Shown here piece after piece: positions 1-8,747 of a stretch of 64,000 nucleotides of DNA (its first letter is position 1; each line of letters starts with the position of its first letter). Position numbers and translations under genes: made by a program. The stretch is from assembly GCA_945871955.1 (NCBI GenBank), contig CAMBXR010000007.1, positions 1 to 64,000 on the forward strand, given 5' to 3'. The notes beneath the pieces are model-generated. The model was not told the origin of the DNA. It made no database searches and saw nothing but the letters and a program-made list of their open reading frames with translations. The stretch comes from an uncultured Clostridium sp. (GTDB taxonomy: Bacteria > Bacillota > Clostridia > Peptostreptococcales > Peptostreptococcaceae).

Positions 1-526
1 TCTTGGAGGAGCTGTAGTTAGTGACTCTATAAAAATAGGTGGAGATAAATTTGATACATCGATAGCTGAATATATCAAGAAAAAACATAACCTTCTTATA
101 GGAGAAAGAAGTGCTGAAAAGCTTAAAATAGAAATAGGAACAGCTAAAAAAGATAGTGAAGAAAGAACTATGAAAATTAGCGGAAGAAACATAATTAAAG
201 GATTACCTGAAACTATAGAAATTAGTTCAGTGGAAATAGCGGATGCCCTAGAAGACTGTATAAAACAAATAATCGCTGTAACTAGAGGTGTATTAGAAAA
301 AACACCACCAGAGTTAGCAGCTGATATAAGTACATCTGGTATAGTAATGACAGGTGGAGGAGCATTATTAAGAAACTTAAATAAAAGGATAGAAGAATCA
401 ACAGGAATTAAAGTAATAGTTGCTGATGAGCCATTATCTTGTGTTGCAAGGGGAACAGGAGCATCACTAAGTACTTTAGACTTATTAGAAACTGGCGGAA
501 CATTTAAAAAAAGAAATAAAAAATAA
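1..526 (+). CDS. mreB: MreB/Mbl actin-like cell-shape protein, C-terminal part
   Basis: The reading frame is open from base 2 and ends at 526, so only the C-terminal 174 residues or so are present; the start lies before the window. The residues match the C-terminal half of the MreB/Mbl family of bacterial actins, which form membrane-bound filaments that direct lateral wall synthesis. Visible family signatures are the phosphate-2 and adenosine region (IVMTGGGALLRNL) and the late segment with CVARGTGASL. The tail ends in a basic KKRNKK stretch. I cannot tell MreB, Mbl and MreBH apart from this fragment. A strong hairpin terminator follows immediately. Confidence 0.9.
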   Translation, partial: LGGAVVSDSIKIGGDKFDTSIAEYIKKKHNLLIGERSAEKLKIEIGTAKKDSEERTMKISGRNIIKGLPETIEISSVEIADALEDCIKQIIAVTRGVLEKTPPELAADISTSGIVMTGGGALLRNLNKRIEESTGIKVIVADEPLSCVARGTGASLSTLDLLETGGTFKKRNKK

Positions 527-530
527 ATAA

Positions 531-578
531 AAATAGCTATCATCTTAAAATTATAATTATGGTGATAGCTATTTTTTA
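531..578. terminator. Bidirectional Rho-independent terminator between mreB and yyaC
   Basis: Inverted arms AATAGCTATCA and TGATAGCTATT flank an AT-rich loop and are followed by six T on the plus strand. The minus strand also runs into T-rich sequence, so it can serve both convergent genes. Confidence 0.85.
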
Positions 579-604
579 TCTAATTAAAAATAATTAACGA
601 GTTT

Positions 605-1114
605 CTAAGTTGATAGCAAAATTGATAAAGCTATACTTTCAGCTAATTCTAAAATAAAATTTAGTCTAACATTATTAAATGAAAACCTATTATTTTCATC
701 TACTTTATCTACAATACCTACAATTGAATGTGATCCAATTTGTGGGAGTTTTTTACCTACACCTTTGCCAGGAAGTATGGGTCCCTTTCTAATCTGTATA
801 TTACCTATATTATTTATAGAACCTAAACAGGCATCAATTGCTAAAAATTCGCTGTTAGGATGTTTTTCTTTTATTTGATCAATGGATTCATATATATTTA
901 AGGCATGAATAGGATTATCTAGGGTACCGTAAACAGGGTATTTAAAGTCGCTATTTTTTAACATAGTACCGACTAAAGGACCTAAAGCATCTCCTATAGC
1001 ACGATCTGTTCCTATACAAATAACAACAGTATTTTCATTAATTATATCTTTGAGTATTAAGCTTAATATTTCTACAACATTTTCCTTTTGGTAATTTACT
1101 TTGGCTAAATACAT
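605..1114 (-). CDS. yyaC: Spore protease YyaC
   Basis: This 169-residue protein matches the YyaC family, GPR-related putative sporulation peptidases found in spore-forming Firmicutes. Motifs visible are CIGTDRAIGDALGPLVG near residues 33-49, the acidic segment LAIDACLG near residues 90-97, and GKGVGKKLPQIGSHSIVGIV in the C-terminal half. The GTDR, DALGP and DAC motifs carry the acidic residues shared with the GPR fold. The start at 1114 is supported by a GGGAGGT ribosome site about ten bases upstream. It is convergent with the mreB-like gene and divergent from metK. Its presence suggests a sporulating organism; its substrate is not established. Confidence 0.85.
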   Translation of the reverse strand: MYLAKVNYQKENVVEILSLILKDIINENTVVICIGTDRAIGDALGPLVGTMLKNSDFKYPVYGTLDNPIHALNIYESIDQIKEKHPNSEFLAIDACLGSINNIGNIQIRKGPILPGKGVGKKLPQIGSHSIVGIVDKVDENNRFSFNNVRLNFILELAESIALSILLST

Positions 1115-1244
1115 AGGAACTTACCTCCCATCAAAAATATATGAACTATATTATTAAAAAATACATAACTTTAAAATACATAAAGATACTTATATATAAT
1201 TATATGATGCAATGTTCTAAATTGTTCATTAAATAAATAAATTC

Positions 1245-1273
1245 TTGACATAATATAGAAAAAGGTTTATTAT
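1245..1273 (+). promoter_or_regulatory. Vegetative promoter of the metK leader
   Basis: TTGACA at 1245-1250, a 17-base spacer, and TATTAT at 1268-1273 lie about 45 bases before the SAM riboswitch. Confidence 0.7.
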
Positions 1274-1317
1274 ATACTTACAAAAAATAAAATAAAAATA
1301 TGTGTAATTTATTATTA

Positions 1318-1424
1318 CACCTTATCAAGAGAGGCAGAGGGACAGGCCCTGTGAAGCCCAGCAACCACTCCTATTAGGGGACGGTGCTAAATCCTACTTA
1401 ACGGAAACGTTAGAGAGATGAGGT
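1318..1424 (+). ncRNA. SAM-I (S-box) riboswitch
   Basis: The conserved S-box blocks are present in order: CTTATCAAGAGAGGCAGAGG, GGACAGGCCC, GAAGCCCAGCAACC, GGTGCTAAATCC and the closing GAGATGAGG. The outer P1 helix pairs CTTATC (1321-1326) with GATGAG (1417-1422). The 3' P1 strand can alternatively pair with the CCTCTTCT arm of the downstream terminator, giving the usual antiterminator. SAM binding should therefore switch metK off by premature termination. It sits between a clear promoter and metK, which makes SAM, so this is product feedback. Confidence 0.97.
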
Positions 1425-1450
1425 TATTTAATTATAATTTTGGGATTATT

Positions 1451-1480
1451 GGCCTCTTCTGTTAAAGAAGAGGTTTTTTT
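1451..1480 (+). terminator. Expression-platform terminator of the SAM riboswitch
   Basis: The hairpin CCTCTTCT/AGAAGAGG (1453-1473) is followed by seven T. It lies 27 bases after the aptamer and 54 bases before metK. Confidence 0.92.
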
Positions 1481-1534
1481 ATATAAAAAATAAGGTGGTA
1501 ATTAAGAATATACACTATAAAGGGAGGAACAACA

Positions 1535-2728
1535 ATGTCAAAACATTTATTTACATCAGAATCAGTAACTGAAGGACATCCAGATAAGATGTGCGACCAA
1601 ATTTCAGATGCTATATTAGACGCTTTATTAGAAAAGGATCCATTATCAAGGGTAGCATGTGAAACTACAACTACAACAGGGTTAGTATTAGTAGCTGGGG
1701 AAATATCTACAAATGCATATGTAGATATACAAAAACTAGTTAGGGATACAGTAAAAGAAATAGGATATACAAGAGCTAAGTATGGCTTTGATAGTCAGAC
1801 TTGTGCTGTTATAACTGCTATAGATGAGCAATCATCAGATATAGCTATGGGTGTTGATGAGGCATTAGAAAGTAGAACAGGGGAGCAAACAGAAGAGGAA
1901 ATAGAAGCAATAGGAGCAGGTGACCAAGGAATAATGTTTGGATTCGCTTGTAATGAAACTCCAGAGTTAATGCCACTTCCTATATCTTTATCACATAAAC
2001 TAGCTAGAAGATTAACAGAAATAAGAAAAGAGAATATAGTTGACTACTTAAGACCAGATGGTAAAACTCAAGTAACAGTTGAGTATGAAGGAAATAAACC
2101 TGTAAGAGTACATACTATATTAATATCGACTCAACATAGTGAACATGTGGATAATGATACTATAAGAAGAGATTTAATAGAATTAGTAATAAAAGAAGTT
2201 ATACCAGCAGAATTATTAGATGATGAAACTAAAATATATATAAATCCAACTGGAAGATTTGTTATAGGTGGACCTCAAGGTGATACTGGTTTAACAGGAA
2301 GAAAAATAATAATAGATACTTACGGTGGATATGCTAGACATGGTGGAGGGGCGTTCTCAGGAAAAGATCCAACTAAAGTTGATAGATCTGCTGCTTATGC
2401 TGCAAGATACGTTGCTAAAAATATAGTAGCTGCTGGACTTGCTGATAAGTGTGAGATAGAATTGGCTTATGCTATAGGTGTAGCTAGACCATTATCTATA
2501 TTTGTAGATACTTTTGGAACTGGAAAAGTATCTGAGGAAGAATTAGTTCAACTAATCAACAAAAACTTTGATTTAAGACCAGGTGCTATAATAAGAGATT
2601 TAGATTTAAGAAGACCTATATACAAACAAACAGCTGCTTATGGTCACTTTGGAAGAACTGATGTAGACTTACCATGGGAAAGAACTGATAAAGCTGAAAT
2701 ATTAAAAGCTCAAGCTTCAGTAAAATAA
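1535..2728 (+). CDS. metK: S-adenosylmethionine synthetase
   Basis: MetK joins methionine and ATP to make S-adenosylmethionine in the cytoplasm. The 397-residue length is normal for the family. The ATP-binding GHPDK is at residues 14-18, the GAGDQG signature at 127-132, and the phosphate-loop [19 protein letters not shown] segment is near residues 270-288. A GGGAGG ribosome site lies 10-15 bases before the ATG. The gene is monocistronic: a SAM-I riboswitch precedes it and a terminator follows at 2749. The identity is secure. Confidence 0.98.
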   Translation: MSKHLFTSESVTEGHPDKMCDQISDAILDALLEKDPLSRVACETTTTTGLVLVAGEISTNAYVDIQKLVRDTVKEIGYTRAKYGFDSQTCAVITAIDEQSSDIAMGVDEALESRTGEQTEEEIEAIGAGDQGIMFGFACNETPELMPLPISLSHKLARRLTEIRKENIVDYLRPDGKTQVTVEYEGNKPVRVHTILISTQHSEHVDNDTIRRDLIELVIKEVIPAELLDDETKIYINPTGRFVIGGPQGDTGLTGRKIIIDTYGGYARHGGGAFSGKDPTKVDRSAAYAARYVAKNIVAAGLADKCEIELAYAIGVARPLSIFVDTFGTGKVSEEELVQLINKNFDLRPGAIIRDLDLRRPIYKQTAAYGHFGRTDVDLPWERTDKAEILKAQASVK

Positions 2729-2748
2729 TTTAAATTAATACAAATGAT

Positions 2749-2782
2749 AAAGAGTTGTATTTTGCAACTCTTTATTTTTTTT
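2749..2782 (+). terminator. metK terminator
   Basis: AAAGAGTTG pairs with CAACTCTTT around a TATTTTG loop, followed by a T-rich run. Confidence 0.88.
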
Positions 2783-2865
2783 ATGTTAAATGATAACATA
2801 AAATATATTTAGAATAGTTATAATTATAAAAAGATAGCTAAATAAATAATATTAGGAGAAGTAAG

Positions 2866-5088
2866 ATGGAAAAAATACAAGGAATGGTTAGTGATATAGT
2901 TTTTAAAAATGAAGAAAATGGATATACCATAGCCAATTTGGCTAATGAAAATGATGAAATAACTATAGTAGGATGTATGCCAACATTATCTGTAGGAGAG
3001 AGTATAGAGGTAGAGGGAAAATGGGTAAATCATAAAGTATATGGTTCTCAATTCGAGGTGCAAAGCTTTATACCAGTTACGCCATCTTCCCTAGAAGGTA
3101 TATATGTATACTTATCATCTGGAATGATTCATGGAATTGGTGAAAAGATGGCTAAAAGAATAGTAGATAAATTTGGTGTTGATACTTTAGATGTTATTCA
3201 AAATACTCCAGAGAGACTTACTGAAGTAGAGGGAATAGGAAGTAAAAAAGTAAAACAAATCCAAGAAAGCTATGAAGAAAATAGAGAGTTGAGAAATATA
3301 ATTATACAGCTATCTCCTTACGGAATAACTCCTAATTATTGTTTAAGAATATATAAAAAGTATAAAGATAAAGCAATTGAAATAATAAATAAAAATCCAT
3401 ATAGATTGGCAGAAGATGTGAGGGGAATAGGATTTAAAATAGCAGATGATATTGCTAGTAAAATTGGTATAGATAAATACTCATCAGATAGAATAATGCA
3501 AGGTATTATATTCACACTAAACCAAAGTTTAGCCAGCGGTCATACTTATTTGCCTAAAAGAGTATTAGTAGATCAATCGGTTAAAATTTTAGGTGTTGAG
3601 CCTAAATATGTGGAAAATGGAATAATGGATTTAGCATATAATCAAAAAGTACATTTAGAAAATAAAAATGGTGAGATTTTAGTTTACTTAATGATGTATT
3701 ATATTTGTGAAAATGGAGTATGTAAAGAAATTATAAAATTATCACAACATGAAATCAAAGACTTACATATAAATATAGAAGAAGAAATAAAAATAGTTGA
3801 AAAAGAAGATAATATAAATTTAGCTAAAAATCAAATTGAAGCAGTGAAAGAAGCTATAAATAATGGAGTTACTATTATTACAGGTGGACCTGGTACAGGA
3901 AAAACTACAACTATTAATACTATAATAAAAATATTTGAAAATAATGATCAGAAGGTAGTACTTTGTGCTCCAACAGGTAGAGCAGCAAAAAGAATGAGTG
4001 AAACATCAAATAAAGAAGCCAAAACTATACATAGATTACTAGAGATGGGATTTGCTACTGATAGTGATGAATTAATTTTCTTTAAAGATGAAGAAGACCC
4101 AATAGATGCAGATGTAATTATATTAGATGAAGCATCTATGGTTGATATTATATTGATGTACAATTTGTTAAAAGCAGTAAAACTAGGTACTAGACTACTT
4201 TTAGTTGGAGATAGTGATCAGTTACCATCTGTAGGCGCAGGAAATGTTTTAAAGGATATAATCGATTCAGGTGTAATAAAAACAGTAAGACTAAATGAAA
4301 TATTTAGACAAGCTAGAGAAAGTATGATAGTAGTAAATGCGCATAAAATTAATAATGGAGAGCCGCTATTTTTAAATGTGAAAAATAAAGACTTCTTCTT
4401 TCTAAGAAAAAATACAAATGAAGAAATCATAAATGAAATAATAGGATTAGTGAGTGAAAGACTTCCTAAATTTTATAAATTTGATAAATTGAAAGATATA
4501 CAAGTATTAGCATCTATGAGAAAGGGAGATTTAGGTGTTAATAATTTAAATATAGAATTGCAAAAATATCTTAACCCACCTGAAAAGTATAAACAGGAAG
4601 AGCAGTTTGCTAAAAGAACCTTCAGAGTAGGTGATAAGGTTATGCAAATTAGAAATAATTATACAAAAAAATGGGAAACTGAAGATAAAAGTGATAGTGG
4701 AGAAGGTATATATAATGGGGATATTGGCTATATATTTCATATAGACAAAGATAAGAAGACAGTTTATGTACTTTTTGATAAAGTAAAACTTGCTTCTTAT
4801 AAATATGATGAATTAGACGAACTCGACCATAGTTTTTGTACTACAATTCACAAAAGTCAAGGTAGTGAGTTTCCTGTAGTAGTTATACCTATAGTTTGGG
4901 CACCACCAATGCTTTTAAGTAGAAATCTACTTTATACAGCAGTAACTAGGGCTAAAAAATTAGTTGTTTTAGTTGGTGATGTAAGATATCTTGAACAAAT
5001 GATTAAAAATAATAGAATAAACGACAGATACTCTAACTTATCATATAAATTAAATAGATTTATAAAAGAAGGGTTGTTAAGTAAATAA
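2866..5088 (+). CDS. recD2: ATP-dependent DNA helicase RecD2
   Basis: This 740-residue superfamily 1B helicase is of the RecD2 type, which works without RecBC and unwinds DNA 5' to 3'. It has an N-terminal OB-like region, then helix-hairpin-helix repeats (IHGIGEKMAKRIVDKFG near residue 88, TEVEGIGSKKV near 122). The Walker A motif GGPGTGKTTT is near residue 340 and the Walker B motif IILDEASMVD near residue 417. Later motifs include LVGDSDQLPSVGAG, and TIHKSQGSEF and YTAVTRAKK near the C-terminus. RecD2 takes part in replication restart and recombination. Two bases separate it from comFC, so the pair is probably co-transcribed. Confidence 0.95.
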   Translation: MEKIQGMVSDIVFKNEENGYTIANLANENDEITIVGCMPTLSVGESIEVEGKWVNHKVYGSQFEVQSFIPVTPSSLEGIYVYLSSGMIHGIGEKMAKRIVDKFGVDTLDVIQNTPERLTEVEGIGSKKVKQIQESYEENRELRNIIIQLSPYGITPNYCLRIYKKYKDKAIEIINKNPYRLAEDVRGIGFKIADDIASKIGIDKYSSDRIMQGIIFTLNQSLASGHTYLPKRVLVDQSVKILGVEPKYVENGIMDLAYNQKVHLENKNGEILVYLMMYYICENGVCKEIIKLSQHEIKDLHINIEEEIKIVEKEDNINLAKNQIEAVKEAINNGVTIITGGPGTGKTTTINTIIKIFENNDQKVVLCAPTGRAAKRMSETSNKEAKTIHRLLEMGFATDSDELIFFKDEEDPIDADVIILDEASMVDIILMYNLLKAVKLGTRLLLVGDSDQLPSVGAGNVLKDIIDSGVIKTVRLNEIFRQARESMIVVNAHKINNGEPLFLNVKNKDFFFLRKNTNEEIINEIIGLVSERLPKFYKFDKLKDIQVLASMRKGDLGVNNLNIELQKYLNPPEKYKQEEQFAKRTFRVGDKVMQIRNNYTKKWETEDKSDSGEGIYNGDIGYIFHIDKDKKTVYVLFDKVKLASYKYDELDELDHSFCTTIHKSQGSEFPVVVIPIVWAPPMLLSRNLLYTAVTRAKKLVVLVGDVRYLEQMIKNNRINDRYSNLSYKLNRFIKEGLLSK

Positions 5089-5090
5089 TA

Positions 5091-5873
5091 ATGAAATCTT
5101 TATCAAAGTTAATTCCAAAAGATTTAAAAGAAATAATAAGGTTATTAATAAATTATGTCTATCCAAGAAATATAACTTGTATAATTTGTGATAATCCTAT
5201 AAAACTAAATAATACTTATTCTCTTTGTAGAGATTGTTATAAACAGTTACATTTTATCTTAGATGGATGTAATAAATGTGGAAAACCAATTATAAATTTT
5301 AACTTGGAAAGAGAAAGTTTAATAACATGTAACTACTGTTATAATAAAACTTTTTACTTTGATAAAGTTATTTCTTGTATTGCTTATGATGATATAAGTA
5401 AAAAACTAATATTAGATTATAAATATAGAAGTAAGACTTATTTATGTAGATATATAGCCGAAATTATGAAGGAAAAGTTTTTGTTGGAGAACATTGAAGC
5501 GGACTATATACTCTATGTTCCCCTACATAAGAAAAGACTTAGAAAAAGAGGATTTAATCAAGCAGAGAAAATTGCTAAAAAACTAAGTGAGCTAATAGAC
5601 ATACCTGTATTAGATTGTGTTATTAGAGTGAAAAATACAAAGAGATTATATAATATGGATAAAAAATCTAGGCAAAAAGAATTAAAGAATGGATTTGATG
5701 TAAAAGATAATATCTACTTAATAAAAAATAAAAATGTGATATTAATTGACGATATTTTTACTACAGGCTCTACAGTCAATGAAATATCGAAATTGTTAAA
5801 ATTAAATTCTGTTAATAATATTTATATATTTACCTTACTTACAACTTATGCAGATTCATATATTAAGGAATAA
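5091..5873 (+). CDS. comFC: ComF family protein (phosphoribosyltransferase fold)
   Basis: The 260-residue protein has an N-terminal zinc-finger region with paired cysteines (CIICDNP, CRDCY, CNKCGKP, CNYCY) followed by a phosphoribosyltransferase fold. The PRPP-loop signature VILIDDIFTTGST lies near residue 217. ComFC proteins act with the ComFA translocase in the cytosolic steps of DNA uptake, but no comFA is in the window. The basic segment KKRLRKRGFNQAEKIAKKL is typical of the family. The start is only two bases after the recD2 stop, and a GTTGTTAAG region supplies at best a weak ribosome site, so translational coupling is likely. Confidence 0.9.
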   Translation: MKSLSKLIPKDLKEIIRLLINYVYPRNITCIICDNPIKLNNTYSLCRDCYKQLHFILDGCNKCGKPIINFNLERESLITCNYCYNKTFYFDKVISCIAYDDISKKLILDYKYRSKTYLCRYIAEIMKEKFLLENIEADYILYVPLHKKRLRKRGFNQAEKIAKKLSELIDIPVLDCVIRVKNTKRLYNMDKKSRQKELKNGFDVKDNIYLIKNKNVILIDDIFTTGSTVNEISKLLKLNSVNNIYIFTLLTTYADSYIKE

Positions 5874-5880
5874 AATTCTA

Positions 5881-5909
5881 TTGACATAATTGCTATTAGC
5901 ATTTAAAAT
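5881..5909 (+). promoter_or_regulatory. Strong promoter for the raiA-motif RNA
   Basis: TTGACA at 5881-5886 and TAAAAT at 5904-5909 are separated by exactly 17 bases. The promoter begins only eight bases after comFC, and predicts a transcript start near 5916, just at the edge of the structured RNA. Confidence 0.8.
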
Positions 5910-5915
5910 ATTAAT

Positions 5916-6151
5916 TATGTTTCAGGTCTGTGGTTGAAAGTCCAAGCCAGACGCAGGCGAAAGGATCCACGTAAGTTAACTCTAAAAATGGGGTTAATGA
6001 TCATGGTGCGTCTTAGATGTAAGACCTACCGATATTAAAATCGAGATGGTTAGTAGTGCGGCAAACCCAAGCGAAAGCTGCAGTAGGCGAGTGTGGGGTC
6101 AAAGACCAGGTCAGCTGAAACGATAAAGTACCTATTAGGTGCTTTTTTTTT
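5916..6151 (+). ncRNA. raiA-motif structured non-coding RNA
   Basis: This GC-rich island of about 235 bases stands out from flanking DNA that is over 80 percent AT. It has no open frame. Highly structured segments are visible, including GGCGAAAGGATCCACGTAAG (5957-5976), GCGAAAGC tetraloop hairpins near 6071, and 5' and 3' ends that both carry CAGGTC-type segments able to interact. Size, internal motifs and its place upstream of the raiA/hpf gene fit the raiA motif, a widespread large structured RNA of Firmicutes and Actinobacteria whose loss in Clostridium is reported to affect sporulation. It has its own promoter and terminator, so it is a free RNA and not an hpf riboswitch. The assignment is from recognition and was not tested with a covariance model. 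Confidence 0.85.
6126..6151 (+). terminator. Terminator of the raiA-motif RNA
   Basis: AAGTACCT pairs with AGGTGCTT around ATT, followed by nine T. It ends the RNA some 500 bases before hpf. Confidence 0.9.
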
Positions 6152-6370
6152 ATGCTAATTAAACTTCATAGAATATTGACCGAGCTTAAATAATAATTAA
6201 ATTTCTATAAAAATAAATCTATTTATAAAAAAAACTGATAGATATTAATAAAAATGCATAATATAGAAATATATATCTATATTAATTAAAGTTTGCTAAT
6301 ATATACTATTAAAATAAAAAATTAATTTATATTAATGAAATTAAATAATTAACAACTTATATACATTATG

Positions 6371-6474
6371 TGTGGATAAATTTAAATTGCGAAAATAAGA
6401 TAATATACACGATTATCGGAGTTATCAACAAAGTTATTAACATTATCCACGGGTGTGTTAATTAATAATCCACA
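6371..6474. promoter_or_regulatory. Cluster of five DnaA-box-like 9-mers
   Basis: Against the DnaA consensus TTATCCACA, the perfect box TGTGGATAA lies on the complementary strand at 6371-6379. On the plus strand are TTATCAACA (6422-6430, one mismatch), TTATTAACA (6434-6442, two mismatches), TTATCCACG (6443-6451, one mismatch) and TAATCCACA (6466-6474, one mismatch). Five such sites within 104 bases are far more than chance predicts at this base composition. There is no dnaA or dnaN gene here, so this is probably not oriC but a DnaA-binding locus of the kind seen outside oriC in Bacillus subtilis. Confidence 0.6.
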
Positions 6475-6552
6475 TTATTATAAAATAAATAAAATAATAT
6501 ATAAAACTACTTTTTACAACAGTATATAAAGAAATAAAAAGTTAATACTAAA

Positions 6553-6581
6553 AAAGGGAAAATGATATTAATATAGAATAT
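6553..6581 (+). promoter_or_regulatory. Candidate SigH-type promoter of hpf
   Basis: AAAGGGAAA (6553-6561), an 11-base spacer and ATAGAATAT (6573-6581) fit the SigH consensus RNAGGAWWW-N11-12-RNNGAATWW with one mismatch. The hpf gene of B. subtilis is known to be SigH- and SigB-dependent. The sites are short and AT-rich, so the call is tentative. Confidence 0.4.
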
Positions 6582-6663
6582 ATTATTTAAGTACATAAAT
6601 ACTAATACATAAAGTAAGGCATATTATCAATAATGTTTTACATAAGCGAAGGGAGATGTTCTT

Positions 6664-7200
6664 ATGAAAATAATAATATCAGGAAAAAAATTAGAGCTTA
6701 CAGATGGAATTAAAACTGCTATAGAAGATAAGTTAGGAAAGTTAGACCGTTATCTTCATCCAGAAACTGAAGTAAAGGTAACTGTAAGTGCAAGAAAATC
6801 AGCTCAAAAAATAGAAGTAACAATAATCCCTATAAGTGGACCAATTATTAGAGCAGAAGATAGTGAAGAAAATTTATATGCTGCAATTGATGTGGTTTAT
6901 GACAAACTTAAAAAGCAAATAAGAAGATATAAAAATAGACTACAAGATAGACATCAATCTAAGGATGAAAGTATTAGATTCCAAACTGATGAAGGGTTTG
7001 AAGAAGATGAAGAAAACTTAGATATAGTAATAGAAAGACGTAAAAAATTTGATATGAAGCCAATGAGTCCAGAAGAGGCTGTATTACAAATGGAACTAAT
7101 AGAGCATGGATTCTATATGTTTAGAAATATAGATAGTGATGAAATATCTATAGTCTATAAACGTGAAGATGGTGGATATGGCTTAATTGAACACGAATAG
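6664..7200 (+). CDS. hpf: Long-form ribosome hibernation promoting factor
   Basis: The 178-residue protein is the long HPF/RaiA form, which dimerises 70S ribosomes into inactive 100S particles in stationary phase. Residues 1-100 form the S30AE ribosome-binding domain (MKIIISGKKLELTDGIK, then a basic KKQIRRYKNRLQDRH helix). An acidic linker leads to the C-terminal dimerisation domain (RRKKFDMKPMSPEEAVLQM to YKREDGGYGLIE). The start follows AAGGGAG. The gene stands alone between the raiA RNA region and rmuC, with a terminator at 7227. The association of raiA-motif RNA with this gene gave that RNA its name. Confidence 0.96.
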   Translation: MKIIISGKKLELTDGIKTAIEDKLGKLDRYLHPETEVKVTVSARKSAQKIEVTIIPISGPIIRAEDSEENLYAAIDVVYDKLKKQIRRYKNRLQDRHQSKDESIRFQTDEGFEEDEENLDIVIERRKKFDMKPMSPEEAVLQMELIEHGFYMFRNIDSDEISIVYKREDGGYGLIEHE

Positions 7201-7226
7201 TATAATTACTTATTAAGAATATTCAG

Positions 7227-7257
7227 GGTTATCGATAATTTTATCGATAGCCTTTTT
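7227..7257 (+). terminator. hpf terminator
   Basis: GGTTATCGATAA pairs with TTATCGATAGCC over nearly its full length and is followed by five T. Confidence 0.85.
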
Positions 7258-7286
7258 AAGTTAGTAAATAAAAGGGGGAAGGATTT

Positions 7287-8609
7287 TTGGTAGAAATATT
7301 ACTTATTATAGTGATAATACTTTTAATTATAAATATAGCACTTACCTTCAAAAGACCTAATGGTACAAATCTAGAAAAAATAAATAATGATATAGAAAAG
7401 AAATTTAATAATATGGAAAATTACTTTAGACAAGAATTCTATGCAAACAGAGAAGAGTCAAGACGAAATGAAAAGGAAAATAGACAGGAAATTAAAGTTT
7501 CTATGGATAGTTTAATATCTTCTATATCTAGAAACATTATGAATTTATCAACATTTCAACAAAATCAATTTGAGATAAATTCGAAAAACATGGATAATAC
7601 TTTGAACTCTTTTAATGAAAATATGATAAAAAGTTTAGATAACCTTGCACAACTACAAAATGAAAAATTAAGTCAACTAACAAAATCCACAGAAGACAAC
7701 TTAGAAAAAATGAGAATAACAGTAGATGAAAAATTACAAAGCACTCTTGAAAAAAGATTAGGGGAATCTTTTAAGATGGTTAATGATAGGCTAGAACAAG
7801 TATATAAAGGCTTAGGGGAAATGCAAAATTTAGCTACTGGAGTTGGGGATTTAAAAAAAGTACTTTCTAATGTTAAAACTAGAGGAGTACTTGGAGAAAT
7901 TCAACTGGAACATATATTAGAACAATTTTTAGGACCAGAACAATATGATAAAAATGTTATAACTAAGAAAGGATCTAGGGATACTGTAGAATTTGTTATA
8001 AAACTTCCTGGAAAAGATGAGACAAAAGAAACAATATATTTACCTTTAGATGCAAAATTTCCTTTAGATATTTATAATAAACTAATAGATGCTTATGATG
8101 AAGGAAATCAAACTACAATAGATTCAGCATCAAAGGAACTAGAAAAGTTTATAAAAAAATCGGCTAAAGATATTAGGGATAAATATATTGATCCACCTAA
8201 TACAACGGAATTTGGTATTTTATTTTTACCAACAGAAGGTTTATATGCAGAAGTTATTAAGAGACAACAATTAGTAGAAGATTTACAAAGGGATTATAAA
8301 ATCAATATAACAGGTCCTACAACATTAATAGCTCTGTTAAATAGTTTACAAATGGGATTTAAAACTTTAGCTATAGAAAGACATTCCAGCGAAGTTTGGA
8401 AAGTTCTTGGAGCAGTTAAAACAGAATTTTCAAAATTTGAAACAGTATTAAATGCAGCTCAAACTAAAATAAATCAAGCCAGCTTGGAAATTGATAAGTT
8501 AGTAGGAACTAGAACAAGACAGATTAATAGAAAATTACAAAGTGTGGAACAATTAAGTAATGATGAATCTTATGAATATATTGCTTCATCAAAAGATAAT
8601 GAAATTTAA
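7287..8609 (+). CDS. rmuC: DNA recombination protein RmuC homologue
   Basis: This 440-residue RmuC-family protein starts with a TTG codon placed 5-10 bases after a GGGGGAAGG ribosome site. Residues 3-20 form a hydrophobic N-terminal membrane segment, followed by a long predicted coiled coil to about residue 190. The C-terminal half carries the conserved nuclease-like RmuC core, with GVLGEIQLEHILEQFL near residue 206, the DAKFPLD motif near 259 and a conserved FLPTEGLYAEV segment near 313. E. coli RmuC limits rearrangements at inverted repeats; the biochemical activity is poorly defined. No partner gene is adjacent. Confidence 0.9.
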   Translation: MVEILLIIVIILLIINIALTFKRPNGTNLEKINNDIEKKFNNMENYFRQEFYANREESRRNEKENRQEIKVSMDSLISSISRNIMNLSTFQQNQFEINSKNMDNTLNSFNENMIKSLDNLAQLQNEKLSQLTKSTEDNLEKMRITVDEKLQSTLEKRLGESFKMVNDRLEQVYKGLGEMQNLATGVGDLKKVLSNVKTRGVLGEIQLEHILEQFLGPEQYDKNVITKKGSRDTVEFVIKLPGKDETKETIYLPLDAKFPLDIYNKLIDAYDEGNQTTIDSASKELEKFIKKSAKDIRDKYIDPPNTTEFGILFLPTEGLYAEVIKRQQLVEDLQRDYKINITGPTTLIALLNSLQMGFKTLAIERHSSEVWKVLGAVKTEFSKFETVLNAAQTKINQASLEIDKLVGTRTRQINRKLQSVEQLSNDESYEYIASSKDNEI

Positions 8610-8747
8610 ATAAAAACTACAAAGTAGTAAAAAATATAGTAAATAAGAATGATTCTAAATAATAAAGTTAATATTTAATATTAAATAATGGTTTTTTATG
8701 TTAAAATGTATAATAGCATAAATATACAATGAGGAGAGATGCATAGA

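Larger units (their letters stand above)
6152..6663. other. AT-rich gap between raiA RNA and hpf
   Basis: These 512 bases hold no open frame of note. They are extremely AT-rich and contain the DnaA-box cluster (6371-6474) and a possible SigH-type promoter (6553-6581). The hpf ribosome site AAGGGAG is near 6649-6656. Confidence 0.7.

Noticed and set aside
5916..6151. RNase P RNA as identity of the structured RNA
   Set aside because: A GAAAGTCC string is shared, but other RNase P core elements and the expected length are missing, while size and the hpf neighbour fit the raiA motif.
6636..6660. ACATAAGCGAAG before hpf as another copy of the hairpin repeat
   Set aside because: Only about twelve bases resemble the repeat and no stem is present; AAGGGAG there simply serves as the ribosome site.
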